Origin: a virus
DNA length: 22,849 nt
IMG/VR virus record: IMGVR_UViG_3300032342_000072
Coordinates: 1 to 22,849 of that record
Direction: 5' to 3' (one strand)
Shown: in pieces, positions 6,584 through 14,275 of the stretch
Numbering within the stretch: position 1 is the stretch's first letter
Layout of the letters: each line of letters opens with the position of its first letter
Position numbers and translations under genes: made by a program
Notes under the pieces: generated by a model
Told to the model about the DNA's origin: nothing
Seen by the model: the letters and a program-made list of their open reading frames with translations, nothing else
The model's database searches: none

Positions 6584-7822
6584 TTAGGCCGGTGATTCTT
6601 CGTCGCCCTGATAGGTCGGGACGAGGTTCCTCAATTCCGCCGAGAACGCCGCCTGGTCGTTGTCGTCGTACAGCGCCTCGAACGTCTGGTCGTTCATGAT
6701 GTACTCTCCGACCGCCAGCGGTTCGGCCTGCTCGATCAGCCCGATGTTGTTGAACAGGAGCGTCAGGTAGTTCTTGGTCGGACCGTCCGGGTTGATGATC
6801 TCCCCGGTGAAGATTATCGCCATCGCCTGCTTCGAGAGCGCCAGCCATTTCTGGTGCTGGTCCGGGCCGTCGAACAGTTGCTTGACCTTCACCTGGCACT
6901 CCGGCACCTGCGGCAAGATCTTCAGCGGGTCGCGCGATCCGGTCGTCGGAGCCTTCAGCAGGTTGTTCTTGTAATCGATTGACACTTCATGGACCGGCGT
7001 GGCGGTCGCCCGGTCGGCCGCGTTGGCCAAGGCTTCCGAACCGTCCGCCCCGAATCCCACCAGCGCGTCGCCGAAGAAGAACGGCTTGGGCAACTTTTCG
7101 ATATCCGTCGGCACTTGTCGCTTCAGGTATACCGTGTCCCCTATCGAGTAACTGGCCACCGGCTGGGAAATCGTCAGCGTCAATCCGTCCTCGTCCACGT
7201 CCGAGATTGTCAGATCCTCGTTGGTGCCGTCCGCCGACTTGACGATCGTCAGCTTGTCGCCGACGCATAACCCGTCCGTGGGCCTCAGGTCGTAGTCCTG
7301 CTTCAGTTTGATGCTCGTGCTCGCCCCGCCCGTGAGAGCCACCGCGCTCTGCGAGGAACTGAATTGCCCCATGGCCTCGACCGCCAGCTCGACTTTCAAT
7401 TTGGCGTCGTCGGTTAATAGCTTCAATTGGTCGGCCCTCAATCCGTAGAACCTCTGGGCGTATGGTCCCTTAGGAATTTCGACCGTGTAGGTGTTCGGCG
7501 CGTCCACCGTGAACTCGTGAACGTAACCGTCCTCCGCACCGCCCCCCACCGAGGGGTCGTGCCGGATGGCCATGTTCAGGGCGTGACCGACCGTGGTCGG
7601 GTCGCCCCACAGCTTGATGGTCCCGCGTTGCGCGCGAGGCCCCTGAGAGAGCTTGCCCGACTTCCAGGCCAATCCCCTCATGCGCCGGTCGGCCGTCAGT
7701 CCGGGTTCGGTCTTGACGTCCGCCGATTCGAGCGGCAGGAAGACGTCCGGCCTCTCGGCGAGTCCCTCCACCGATTCTACTTTGACGGCGAGGTAGCTCT
7801 TGTCCGCTAAATAATTCTCCAT
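6584..7822 (-). CDS. Major tail (tube) protein with inserted beta-domain
   Basis: The product has 412 residues. It carries phage tail-tube features: a beta-rich N-terminus (SYLAVKVESVEG, FLPLESADVKTEP), then KLSQGPRAQRGTIKLWGDPT around 57-76, and conserved pieces late in the chain (EVSIDYKNNL, GPTKNYLTLLFNN). It precedes the tail chaperones, as tube genes do. A segment at about 161-236 (LRPTDGLCVGDKLTIV, DLTISDVDEDGLTLTIS, SYSIGDTVYLKR) looks like a small independent beta-domain of the kind often inserted in or appended to virion proteins; it would decorate the tube surface. This explains why the protein is longer than many tube proteins. A strong promoter lies immediately upstream, in keeping with the high copy number needed. 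Translation starts at the AAGAT-ATG context at 7822. Confidence 0.82.
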   Translation of the reverse strand: MENYLADKSYLAVKVESVEGLAERPDVFLPLESADVKTEPGLTADRRMRGLAWKSGKLSQGPRAQRGTIKLWGDPTTVGHALNMAIRHDPSVGGGAEDGYVHEFTVDAPNTYTVEIPKGPYAQRFYGLRADQLKLLTDDAKLKVELAVEAMGQFSSSQSAVALTGGASTSIKLKQDYDLRPTDGLCVGDKLTIVKSADGTNEDLTISDVDEDGLTLTISQPVASYSIGDTVYLKRQVPTDIEKLPKPFFFGDALVGFGADGSEALANAADRATATPVHEVSIDYKNNLLKAPTTGSRDPLKILPQVPECQVKVKQLFDGPDQHQKWLALSKQAMAIIFTGEIINPDGPTKNYLTLLFNNIGLIEQAEPLAVGEYIMNDQTFEALYDDNDQAAFSAELRNLVPTYQGDEESPA

Positions 7823-7836
7823 ATCTTTTGCTTATT

Positions 7837-7850
7837 CCGCCTGACGGCGG
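7837..7850 (-). other. Hairpin at the 5' end of the major tail transcript
   Basis: CCGCC-TGAC-GGCGG on the plus strand (CCGCC-GTCA-GGCGG on the minus) forms a perfect five-base-pair stem between the putative -10 box and the major tail start. Depending on the true transcription start, it lies at the very 5' end of the mRNA (possible stability element) or is partly outside it. No T-run follows on the minus strand, so it is not a typical terminator. Confidence 0.4.
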
Positions 7851-7852
7851 GG

Positions 7853-7882
7853 CTTATAATCTTAGGATAGCACTTCCGTCAA
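7853..7882 (-). promoter_or_regulatory. Sigma-70-type promoter for the major tail gene
   Basis: The minus strand shows TTGACG at 7882-7877, and TATAAG at 7858-7853 after an 18-base spacer (or TTATAA with 17). It lies 31 bases upstream of the major tail start and overlaps the end of the tail-terminator gene, whose TGA stop is inside the -35 box. A separate strong promoter for the most abundant tail protein makes biological sense. A hairpin follows immediately. Confidence 0.65.
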
Positions 7883-8316
7883 TAATTTTGTACCACCACC
7901 ACGGCCTCGACGTCGACCGTGCAGAAGTTGAACGTACCGGCCTTCACCGTGAAATCGTCGGCGAAGGAAACGACCCTCACGATCTCCACTTCCCCGCCGA
8001 GGTCGCGGTCCGCATCGAACGCCGCGATCACCGCGTCGGCCGCGGCCGTCATCACCTGCGATGCCGTCGCCTTGTCCTTGCCCGCCAGCGACTGCTCCTG
8101 GTAAAGCGCGATGGTGAACGTGAACGTCCTCTCGTTGCGGTGCGTATCCAATACCCTCCCCGACCCGCCCTTGCTGAACACGCAAGCGGCCGGGTATTTG
8201 GTAAAGTCCCCTTCGGCGTGGTCCGCGACCTGCCCGAAGGCCTTGAAATCCCCGATCTTGAGGTCGGAGATCTTGCCCGCGATCAGCGCCTGTATCCCCG
8301 CGATTGTTTTCGTCAT
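7879..8316 (-). CDS. Tail terminator / tail completion protein
   Basis: The product has 145 residues, of alternating helix and strand: IAGIQALIAGKISDLKIGDF at the N-terminus, then TKYPAACVFSKGG, RNERTFTFTIALYQEQ, a helical ASQVMTAAADAVIAAFDADR, and beta strands to the end (FNFCTVDVEAVVVVQNY). This order of elements and the position between the HK97 gp10-like gene and the major tail gene match tail terminator proteins (lambda gpU and SPP1 gp17 type), which form a ring capping the tail tube before head joining. Sequence similarity in this family is low, so the call is largely positional. The stop codon lies within the -35 box of the downstream promoter, so sequence here is doubly constrained. 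Confidence 0.7.
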   Translation of the reverse strand: MTKTIAGIQALIAGKISDLKIGDFKAFGQVADHAEGDFTKYPAACVFSKGGSGRVLDTHRNERTFTFTIALYQEQSLAGKDKATASQVMTAAADAVIAAFDADRDLGGEVEIVRVVSFADDFTVKAGTFNFCTVDVEAVVVVQNY

Positions 8317-8320
8317 ATTC

Positions 8321-8869
8321 TCATTTGAGTGAATCCAGTACCTTCTTCATCGCGGCGTCGAAAAATCCCTGTATCTGCGCCCTCGACCTGTCCGCCGCCC
8401 GCTGTAAAAAAGGGTTCGCCCTCGTCCCCGGATGATGCACTTCCTTCATCACCACCGAGCCGTGGTATTTGACCCGCCCGGCGCGCGTCAGTCCGGGCTT
8501 CACGAACACCACCTTGCCTCCCGCCTGAGCCGCCTGGTATCCGCCCTGCCCCCATTCGAAGGCGAGAGCCTGCTTGGTCCTGGGCCTGATTATGTGGGCC
8601 TTGGTCCCGGTCTCGACGTACATCCCGTAAGGCGCGAGCACTTCCACCATTCCCCTCAGCCGGTTGACCATCGAGGCGTGGATGGTCTTCCTCAGGTTTC
8701 CCCCGCCCCCGCCCTTGTTCACCGGCGCCTCCTTCTTGGCGGCGTTCTCCATCAGCAGGACCGACTTGTTGACCGCCGTGGAAAGTTCCTTGATCACCTT
8801 CTCGGGTATCTGCCTCATCGCGGCCTTCATCTGGTCCAGCCCGTCTATTTTCACGGTCACGATCACCAT
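8321..8869 (-). CDS. HK97 gp10-like head-tail joining / tail completion protein
   Basis: The product has 182 residues. It shows the hallmarks of the HK97 gp10 family: an N-terminal GLDQMKAAMRQIPEKVIKEL helix, an LMENAAKKEAPVNKGGGGGNLRKTI segment (split here only for readability), then APYGMYVETGTKAHIIRPRT, and a late HPGTRANPFLQRAADRSRAQ. These small proteins act at the head-tail interface or in tail completion in siphophages. There is an extended glycine-rich turn (five Gly) at about residue 53 and a longer-than-usual insert between the YVETGT and HPGT motifs. The gene lies between head-closure and tail-terminator genes and starts within a couple of bases of the upstream stop, so translational coupling is likely. 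Confidence 0.85.
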   Translation of the reverse strand: MVIVTVKIDGLDQMKAAMRQIPEKVIKELSTAVNKSVLLMENAAKKEAPVNKGGGGGNLRKTIHASMVNRLRGMVEVLAPYGMYVETGTKAHIIRPRTKQALAFEWGQGGYQAAQAGGKVVFVKPGLTRAGRVKYHGSVVMKEVHHPGTRANPFLQRAADRSRAQIQGFFDAAMKKVLDSLK

Positions 8870-8870
8870 A

Positions 8871-9185
8871 TCAGTCGAGTGACCGCCTGATGCGTATCTC
8901 CATGTGCCGGTCCTCGTTGCGGAACCTGTACCGCTCGACTCCGACCACCCGGTATCCGATCCCCTCCAGTATCACCCGGTCCTCCTCCTGGATATCCTTC
9001 GGGTCGCAGAACATCAGGTAGTCCTTGCCGAAGTTGCCGTTCATGTCCTGGCTGAACGAATCGTCAAGCGGCTGGACATGGCAGGGCACGGCCGCGATGT
9101 GCGACTGGTAACCCTCGGTATCCCCGCTCTCGTCCGAGAGCCGGAGCACCACCGCCGTCTTGTCGTAATGTTCGGCGATCGGCAT
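8871..9185 (-). CDS. Head closure / stopper protein
   Basis: The product has 104 residues and is mostly beta: MPIAEHYDKTAVVLRLSDES, then YQSHIAAVPCHVQPLDDSFS, DYLMFCDPKDIQEEDRVILE and GYRVVGVERYRF. Strand order, the DI.E.DRV....YRVV pattern and gene position after the connector fit head-closure proteins of the SPP1 gp16 / HK97 gp7 type. They form a ring below the connector and plug the portal channel after packaging. Members are short and diverge fast, so the call relies mainly on context and length. Confidence 0.72.
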   Translation of the reverse strand: MPIAEHYDKTAVVLRLSDESGDTEGYQSHIAAVPCHVQPLDDSFSQDMNGNFGKDYLMFCDPKDIQEEDRVILEGIGYRVVGVERYRFRNEDRHMEIRIRRSLD

Positions 9186-9194
9186 AAAATCAGA

Positions 9195-9785
9195 TCAGAA
9201 ATTGTACTTTTTCCGCGACTTCAGGATGTCCTCGACTTCGGCGAAATCGTCTATCTGGTCCTTGGTCTTGTACGTCACGGAGTAACGCCCGATGCTCTCC
9301 GATTGCACCTCTCCCTCGGATAACCAGGCGTTGTTGATTATCCCGGCCACCAGCACCGTCGCCGCGAACTTTATGTCGCCAGGCGCCGTCACCGAGTAAC
9401 CCCAAAAGCCGGTCACCGTCACGTTCTCCAGGTCGCGGAGGAATATCGCGTTTCTCAGTTGAATCAACGTCTTCGGAGTCGAGTTCGACGGCTTCAGGAC
9501 GTAATCCAGCGGGTCCACTTCTTCCAGTTCGGTGACCCCGATCTCCACCTTGTTCACTTCCAGGCAGTCGTCGATCACCAGTTTCGAGCAACCGCTACCG
9601 TCGAACTTGCGGGCCTCGCCGTCCCCGCTTTCGTCGATTTCCACGACGAAGTTCCGGCCGGTCTTGCGGTCTATATATTCCTCGACTTCACCGATCCACT
9701 CGTCCACCTGGTCGTAAAACGACGGGTCCACCGTGATGAGCAGATAGTTCTCGACGTCTTGTATCGTGCAATATCCCTTTGACAT
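9195..9785 (-). CDS. Head-tail connector (adaptor) protein, gp6-like
   Basis: The product has 196 residues. It opens YCTIQDVENYLLITVDPSFY followed by DEWIGEVEEYIDRKTGRNF, the helical pattern of HK97 gp6 / SPP1 gp15-type adaptors (a helix entering the crown, then EYID..TGR.F). The middle is beta (KLVIDDCLEVNKVEIG, YVLKPSNSTPKTLIQL), and another helix is rich in Ala (DIKFAATVLVAGIINNAW). Adaptors bind the lower face of the portal and provide the platform for the head-closure ring. In most siphophages this gene follows the capsid gene closely; here about 5 kb of fibre- and lectin-like genes separates them. Confidence 0.8.
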   Translation of the reverse strand: MSKGYCTIQDVENYLLITVDPSFYDQVDEWIGEVEEYIDRKTGRNFVVEIDESGDGEARKFDGSGCSKLVIDDCLEVNKVEIGVTELEEVDPLDYVLKPSNSTPKTLIQLRNAIFLRDLENVTVTGFWGYSVTAPGDIKFAATVLVAGIINNAWLSEGEVQSESIGRYSVTYKTKDQIDDFAEVEDILKSRKKYNF

Positions 9786-9803
9786 ATTTTCAGTATAGCC
9801 TTT

Positions 9804-12665
9804 TTATGAACCGCGTACCAGCCGATTGTACGGCTTCCCCACCCTCTCGAACGGCGAATCCCGGTCCGCATAGGGCTTCGCCTTCCTGGAATAAGGCGGA
9901 TTCTTGTGTGAGTAGGGCTTATTTTTCGGCTTGTACGGGTAGATCCTGATGACGTATCGCAATCCCTTCTCCCGCCCGATGACGGTGTGGATAGAATATT
10001 TCAGCGGCTTCCCGATTACCGGCGACGACTCGACCTCGTAGGCCAGTCCCTTGCTCGAACCGTGGACCGTCACGATCTGATATCTCGCCGTTTTCTCCTT
10101 GCCCTTGACCGGCGATATCTCGTACCGCGATCCTTTGGATATCGCCGGTGTCCTCACGACATATTTGATTCCCTTCGCGTCCGATCCGACCGTCACGATC
10201 CGGTAGATTACGCCCTTTCCGATCCCCTCTCCTGTCAAAATCTCGTATCTCATTCCTTTGCCGATGCCCGGCGAAGGAATCACGTCGTATCTCATCCCCT
10301 TCTCCGAGGCGGGCGGGACCGTGACGATCGCGTACCTCTCCTGTTTTTCTTTCGCCTCCGGCGTCGTCGGGATGCAGTATTTCAACGCCTTGAAGACCGA
10401 TTCTCGCGCCCGCACTTCGTATCTCAGCGCCTTCCCCGCCGCCTCCGGAGTCAAGACGACATGGTAGGTCATCCCCTTCTCCGTGACGGCCGGTATCGTC
10501 AATATCTCGTAGGTCAGTCCTTTCCCGCCGGTCTTCGCCGTTCGGATGCGATAAGCCAATTCCTTGCCGTCAGGGTGTCCGGTCACGATCGCGTATCTCG
10601 ACGGTTTTTCGACGGCGTTCGGTATTGATTCGATCTCGTATTTCAATCCCTTGATCAATGCCTCTGCGGAAACGACGATATCGTACCGCAAGGCCTCTGG
10701 AATCAACCCGGCCGTCCTGATGGCATATACGGCCTCCTTACCGGAGGCCTCCGGAACCGTGACGATCCGGTATGCGGTCCCCTTCCCCATCGCGCCCGGC
10801 GTCATCACCTCATACCGCAATCCCTTGGCCTGGGCTTCGGGAACCGTCCTTATGGCGTAACCGACGCCCTTCAGTATTTCCCCTGCCGCGGCGACTACCT
10901 CGTAGGCGAGGCCTTTGCCGGTTAGCGCGGAAATCCTCACCCTGTAAGCCAGCGGTTCGCCCTGACCTCCGACCGTCCGCATCGCATATCGCGTCGCCAA
11001 TCCCATCGGCTCCGCCTCGGTTAGGATTTCGTACCGCAGGGCCTTGCCGTGAGGGGTCGCCGTCTTGATCCGATATTCCAGTCCTTTCCCGGCCGGTGAC
11101 GGAGTCGCCCTGACCGCGTAAGCCGAATCCTTGCCCGTTTCCGTCTTGGTCCTGATCGAGTACCTGAGTCCCTTCGCTTGCGCCTCCGGCACCGTCTTCA
11201 CGGCGTAACGGAGCGACTTCATCAGGGCGAACGGCTCGGTCCAGACGGCGTATCTCAGTCCCGCTTTCTTCGCGGCCGGCGTCGACTTCACCGTATATCT
11301 CAATTCTTCCTCGACGGCGATTCCGGCCTTCACCGCGTACCTGACCGGTTTCTCGGTCGCTCCCGGGACCGTCACCACCCGGTACTCCGTCGATTTTTCC
11401 AATGCGCCCGGCACGGTCTCGACCTCGTATTTCAGGCCCTTACCGGACGCCTCCGAAATCGTCCTCACCCGATACGTGATGCCTTTCCCCATGGCTTCCG
11501 GCTTTGCCGTGACCGCGTATCTGATTCCTTTTCCAAAGGTTCCCATCGCCTTGATCAGGTATCTTGATGCCTTTTCGACGGCGATCGGTATCGTCTTCAC
11601 CGCGTACCTCGTCCCCTTTTCAACCTTGATCGGAGTGACCGCCAGGATGTCATATTGTAATCCCTTCTCCTGCGGCTCCGGCGTCGAAACGACGGCGTAT
11701 TTCAAATCGGGTCCGACGCCGTAGAAGACCTTCACCGTGACATAATCCACGAAGACGGTCGTATAATTCTCCTGGCCTGTCGCCGTGCCGGAGCTGAATT
11801 GTAGGAGGAAATGAAGCCCGTCCCCGTTCTCGTTGAAATCATGGACGGTCGGAGTCGTCATTGACGGAAGCGTCGTCGGTCCGCCAAACGTCACCACCGA
11901 GTCGGAATCCTCGTTGAGTTGTTGCGCTCCGCCGATGTCTCCGAAATTGAAGCCGTCCACGTAAATGTTGCACTCCAGGAAACCTATCGGCCCGACGATT
12001 CCGGTCCTGACGTAGTGCCCCTTCGCCTTCACTTCCATTCCGACGATCTCGGCCCCGTCCGGTATCGAGAAGTCGAAGCCGTACAGTTTCATCGTCGCGT
12101 ATCCCGCGGGCAGGAGGTTGCCCGCGGCCACGGCATAATTTTCATCGTCAGAATATACGTTTTCGGGATTCTCCCAAAGGTAATTTGGCCCCCATCCATT
12201 GAAGTTGCCCGATGCGAGTTTCGCTCCTGTATCCTTCGGGACCGAGGCCCGCCCGACGGTGACTACCGAATATCCTAATCCCTTCTGAATCGCGGCCGGA
12301 ACTGACTTCACCGCGTAAGTCAGTCCTTTCTCCGCCTCCGTCGGAACCGTCTTCACCGCGTAGGCGAGCCCCTTCTCTTCCTTGACGGGATTGACCGACG
12401 GAGAGGCGATCTCGTAACTGAGGCCCTTCTCGCTAGCGGCCGGAACCGTCCTGACGCGGTATTCGAGCGCCTTCCCTTCCGCGGCGGGCGTGGACGGCAC
12501 GCAGTACTTCAGCCCCTTCAGCTTCGGCGCGCCCTGTCCTTGGACGACGTACCGCAGGGGCTTGGCCGCCTGCTCCGCCGTGTAGCCATCGAGCAGGATG
12601 AAACTGCCGTCCTCCTGCAGGATGGCCGAACTGTCCTCGGCCAATAGTTTATAGTTGGTGGGCAT
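9804..12665 (-). CDS. Giant repeat protein with about 48 copies of a ~15-residue K-G-L-x-Y unit
   Basis: The product has 953 residues. A short N-terminus (NYKLLAEDSSAILQEDG) leads into about seven repeats (35-140) of the form K-G-L-x-Y-x-V/I-x-T-V-P-x-A-x-G/E. A beta-sandwich-like insert occupies about 141-317 (NENVYSDDENYAVA-type segment, FDFSIPDGAEIVGMEVKAKG, YTTVFVDYVTVKVFY). About 41 further repeats run from 319 to 908. A C-terminal tail of six heptads starting P-Y/F closes the chain. Almost every repeat keeps K(G/A/P/S) near position 1 and Tyr at position 5, with alternating hydrophobics after it, suggesting a long strand-based fibre or solenoid. Copies differ at DNA level, so the expansion is not recent. 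No signal peptide, catalytic motif or membrane segment is seen. Likely an extended virion fibre or adhesin; function is unproven and I know no named family. Confidence 0.88.
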   Translation of the reverse strand: MPTNYKLLAEDSSAILQEDGSFILLDGYTAEQAAKPLRYVVQGQGAPKLKGLKYCVPSTPAAEGKALEYRVRTVPAASEKGLSYEIASPSVNPVKEEKGLAYAVKTVPTEAEKGLTYAVKSVPAAIQKGLGYSVVTVGRASVPKDTGAKLASGNFNGWGPNYLWENPENVYSDDENYAVAAGNLLPAGYATMKLYGFDFSIPDGAEIVGMEVKAKGHYVRTGIVGPIGFLECNIYVDGFNFGDIGGAQQLNEDSDSVVTFGGPTTLPSMTTPTVHDFNENGDGLHFLLQFSSGTATGQENYTTVFVDYVTVKVFYGVGPDLKYAVVSTPEPQEKGLQYDILAVTPIKVEKGTRYAVKTIPIAVEKASRYLIKAMGTFGKGIRYAVTAKPEAMGKGITYRVRTISEASGKGLKYEVETVPGALEKSTEYRVVTVPGATEKPVRYAVKAGIAVEEELRYTVKSTPAAKKAGLRYAVWTEPFALMKSLRYAVKTVPEAQAKGLRYSIRTKTETGKDSAYAVRATPSPAGKGLEYRIKTATPHGKALRYEILTEAEPMGLATRYAMRTVGGQGEPLAYRVRISALTGKGLAYEVVAAAGEILKGVGYAIRTVPEAQAKGLRYEVMTPGAMGKGTAYRIVTVPEASGKEAVYAIRTAGLIPEALRYDIVVSAEALIKGLKYEIESIPNAVEKPSRYAIVTGHPDGKELAYRIRTAKTGGKGLTYEILTIPAVTEKGMTYHVVLTPEAAGKALRYEVRARESVFKALKYCIPTTPEAKEKQERYAIVTVPPASEKGMRYDVIPSPGIGKGMRYEILTGEGIGKGVIYRIVTVGSDAKGIKYVVRTPAISKGSRYEISPVKGKEKTARYQIVTVHGSSKGLAYEVESSPVIGKPLKYSIHTVIGREKGLRYVIRIYPYKPKNKPYSHKNPPYSRKAKPYADRDSPFERVGKPYNRLVRGS
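9942..11711 (-). repeat. Coding repeat block, ~41 units of 13-16 codons
   Basis: This is the main repeat block of the 953-residue protein. Unit starts recur every 39-48 bases, most often 42 or 45. Typical units are KGLRYEVMTPGAMG, KALRYEILTEAEPMG and KGLTYEILTIPAVTE. Tyr at the fifth position is present in essentially every unit. A smaller block of about seven units lies at 12246-12563, separated by a non-repeat domain. Confidence 0.88.
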
Positions 12666-12688
12666 CGCCCTTCAATTAGGAAACGAGT

Positions 12689-13318
12689 TCAAAAACATCC
12701 GAGTCCCATCGCATAGATTCTCCGAATCTTGGCTTGAGTCCATGCGTCGTTCGCGAAAATCACCTCGTCAAGTCCGCCGCCATATCGGTCGGTCGATGCC
12801 GTGGATGGGCCACGCCCGAGATTGAAATTGCCAGTCGTCGGAAACGAACTGGCGGATGTCGCCTTCGCGTTGCCGACTTGTTTGCCGTTGATGTAGGTGT
12901 AGAGATAACCGTTGTTCCTGACAACTGCGTAGTGATATCTCTTGTTCGCGGAGAGTTGAATCACGGTGGTATCAGCCCCTTCGGTAAACCATGCCCCGAA
13001 ACTCCACCGAATCCACCATGACTGGGTGGCGATGGACATGGCATGACTTCCCGAAGTCCCGTAATTGTTGAAATTCATAAACCAATTCCAATTACTGTTT
13101 TCGGACGGCGTATTCAGCCAGAAACAGATGGTGAAATTGTTGTTGAGATTCAACGGGACGGCTATAACGACGTTGGAAGCCGCCGACGTGACCATCTTCA
13201 CTCCTTTGCCCCTTCTGCCGTAGGGGGCGACGTAAGTGACGTTCGTATCAGTGCCGTTCCTGCCGCCAACGAGGTCGGAGGAGTTGCCTTCCATTCGATA
13301 GTAGGAAGAAAGTGACAT
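12689..13318 (-). CDS. LamG / concanavalin A-like lectin domain protein
   Basis: The product has 209 residues and consists almost wholly of one LamG-like jelly-roll domain: SSYYRMEGNSSDLVGGRNGT at the start, then FTICFWLNTPSENSNW, LSANKRYHYAVVRNNGYLYT, YINGKQVGNAKATSASSFPT, FNLGRGPSTASTDRYGGGLD and EVIFANDAWTQAKIRRIYA. These are the standard landmarks of the laminin-G-3 fold (Y.meGn..D..G.n.....v.y, fti.fWl, yvNG, G.lDev.i...alt..eI..iy). Such domains bind glycans. It starts three bases after the upstream stop, inside the accessory cassette, so it is probably a small adhesin assembled with, or decorating, the adjacent fibre-like proteins. Confidence 0.85.
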   Translation of the reverse strand: MSLSSYYRMEGNSSDLVGGRNGTDTNVTYVAPYGRRGKGVKMVTSAASNVVIAVPLNLNNNFTICFWLNTPSENSNWNWFMNFNNYGTSGSHAMSIATQSWWIRWSFGAWFTEGADTTVIQLSANKRYHYAVVRNNGYLYTYINGKQVGNAKATSASSFPTTGNFNLGRGPSTASTDRYGGGLDEVIFANDAWTQAKIRRIYAMGLGCF

Positions 13319-13321
13319 AAA

Positions 13322-14257
13322 TCAAACGGCGTCCCAAAGGTCGTCGTATGAATAAAAGGCGACGACATAGGCGTCTTGAGGCTTGGTCGTCGCGCCAGCC
13401 GCCGTAGGGGTGCGGAGGGTGACGAGCGAACCGCCGACAATGACTTGCGAGGCGGTGGGAGAGATGTTCAACGCGGAAGCGTTGGTAGTCAAGTCGGTGT
13501 CCGAGGTCGTCAAGCCCGTACCATCATCGTAGATGTCTACCGTAAAGGCCGCGCCCGAACCAGCGGCGGCAGTCCCGAGATAGACCGAATAACACAGGAT
13601 GCGCCAATCGTGGTTGGTCGGATTGACGTACATCTTGCCTACGGGATTGGTAGCGTCGGCGACCTGTTCGCCTGGGACGTACCAATCGAGCATCCTGACA
13701 ATTTCCGTCAACGACAGCCTGAAATTCGTGTCGTCCGACGCGAAGGCGACTCCTGACAGGTTCATGGTGACGGTCGTAGACGAAGCCGTGGCATATCGGA
13801 CGAAACCCTGTTTGACCGTAGAACCGTTGGCGGAAGTCCAACGACAGAGTTTCCCGATGATGGAGTTCGCCATCAACGTCGCGGCGGCTTCACTGGCGGC
13901 GGTGAAAGTGATTACAGTGGCCGAGGAATAGGCGACCGTAATGACATCCGACCAGACCTTCATCGACTTGGCCGAATAACCCTTATAGTCACCGCCTTCG
14001 GCGGCGGCGGACATGGCCGAAGCCCCGTTCCCCTTGACGACGCCAGTGATGGTCTGAACTCCCGTACCTCCGAGACTTACCGAAAGGGTGGTAATGGCGG
14101 CCTGGTAGATGCCGTCGAAATACGACTTGAGCGCGGCCTTCACGTTCGCCCAGGTTATTTTCTTCGTGATGCCCGTCGTCACGTCCACGACCGGCACGAC
14201 GTCCGTGTCGACTGGCGGCGTGTACGACGTGAACTGGCTGATTTTCTTGTCCGACAT
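13322..14257 (-). CDS. Putative tail/head fibre protein
   Basis: The product has 311 residues. The N-terminus (MSDKKISQFTSYTPPVDTDV, VPVVDVTTGITKKITWANVK, AALKSYFDGIYQ) is a pattern that recurs at the start of phage fibre and spike proteins. LGGTGVQTITGVVKGNG follows, a typical fibre-shaft motif. The rest is beta-rich, Thr/Ala/Ser-rich and ends in a compact region with FTVDIYDDGTGLTT. Low charge and no cysteines except two fit an extracellular structural protein. It is the first of three consecutive adhesin-like genes. Assignment to tail rather than head fibre cannot be made; the position between capsid and connector genes makes a capsid-attached fibre possible. Confidence 0.7.
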   Translation of the reverse strand: MSDKKISQFTSYTPPVDTDVVPVVDVTTGITKKITWANVKAALKSYFDGIYQAAITTLSVSLGGTGVQTITGVVKGNGASAMSAAAEGGDYKGYSAKSMKVWSDVITVAYSSATVITFTAASEAAATLMANSIIGKLCRWTSANGSTVKQGFVRYATASSTTVTMNLSGVAFASDDTNFRLSLTEIVRMLDWYVPGEQVADATNPVGKMYVNPTNHDWRILCYSVYLGTAAAGSGAAFTVDIYDDGTGLTTSDTDLTTNASALNISPTASQVIVGGSLVTLRTPTAAGATTKPQDAYVVAFYSYDDLWDAV

Positions 14258-14275
14258 AGCCGTGGATGAGGTTGA

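Noticed and set aside
9804-14257. Diversity-generating retroelement target near the adhesin genes
   Set aside because: No reverse transcriptase or template repeat is visible in the window; repeats in the large protein are in tandem and diverged, not a variable/template pair.
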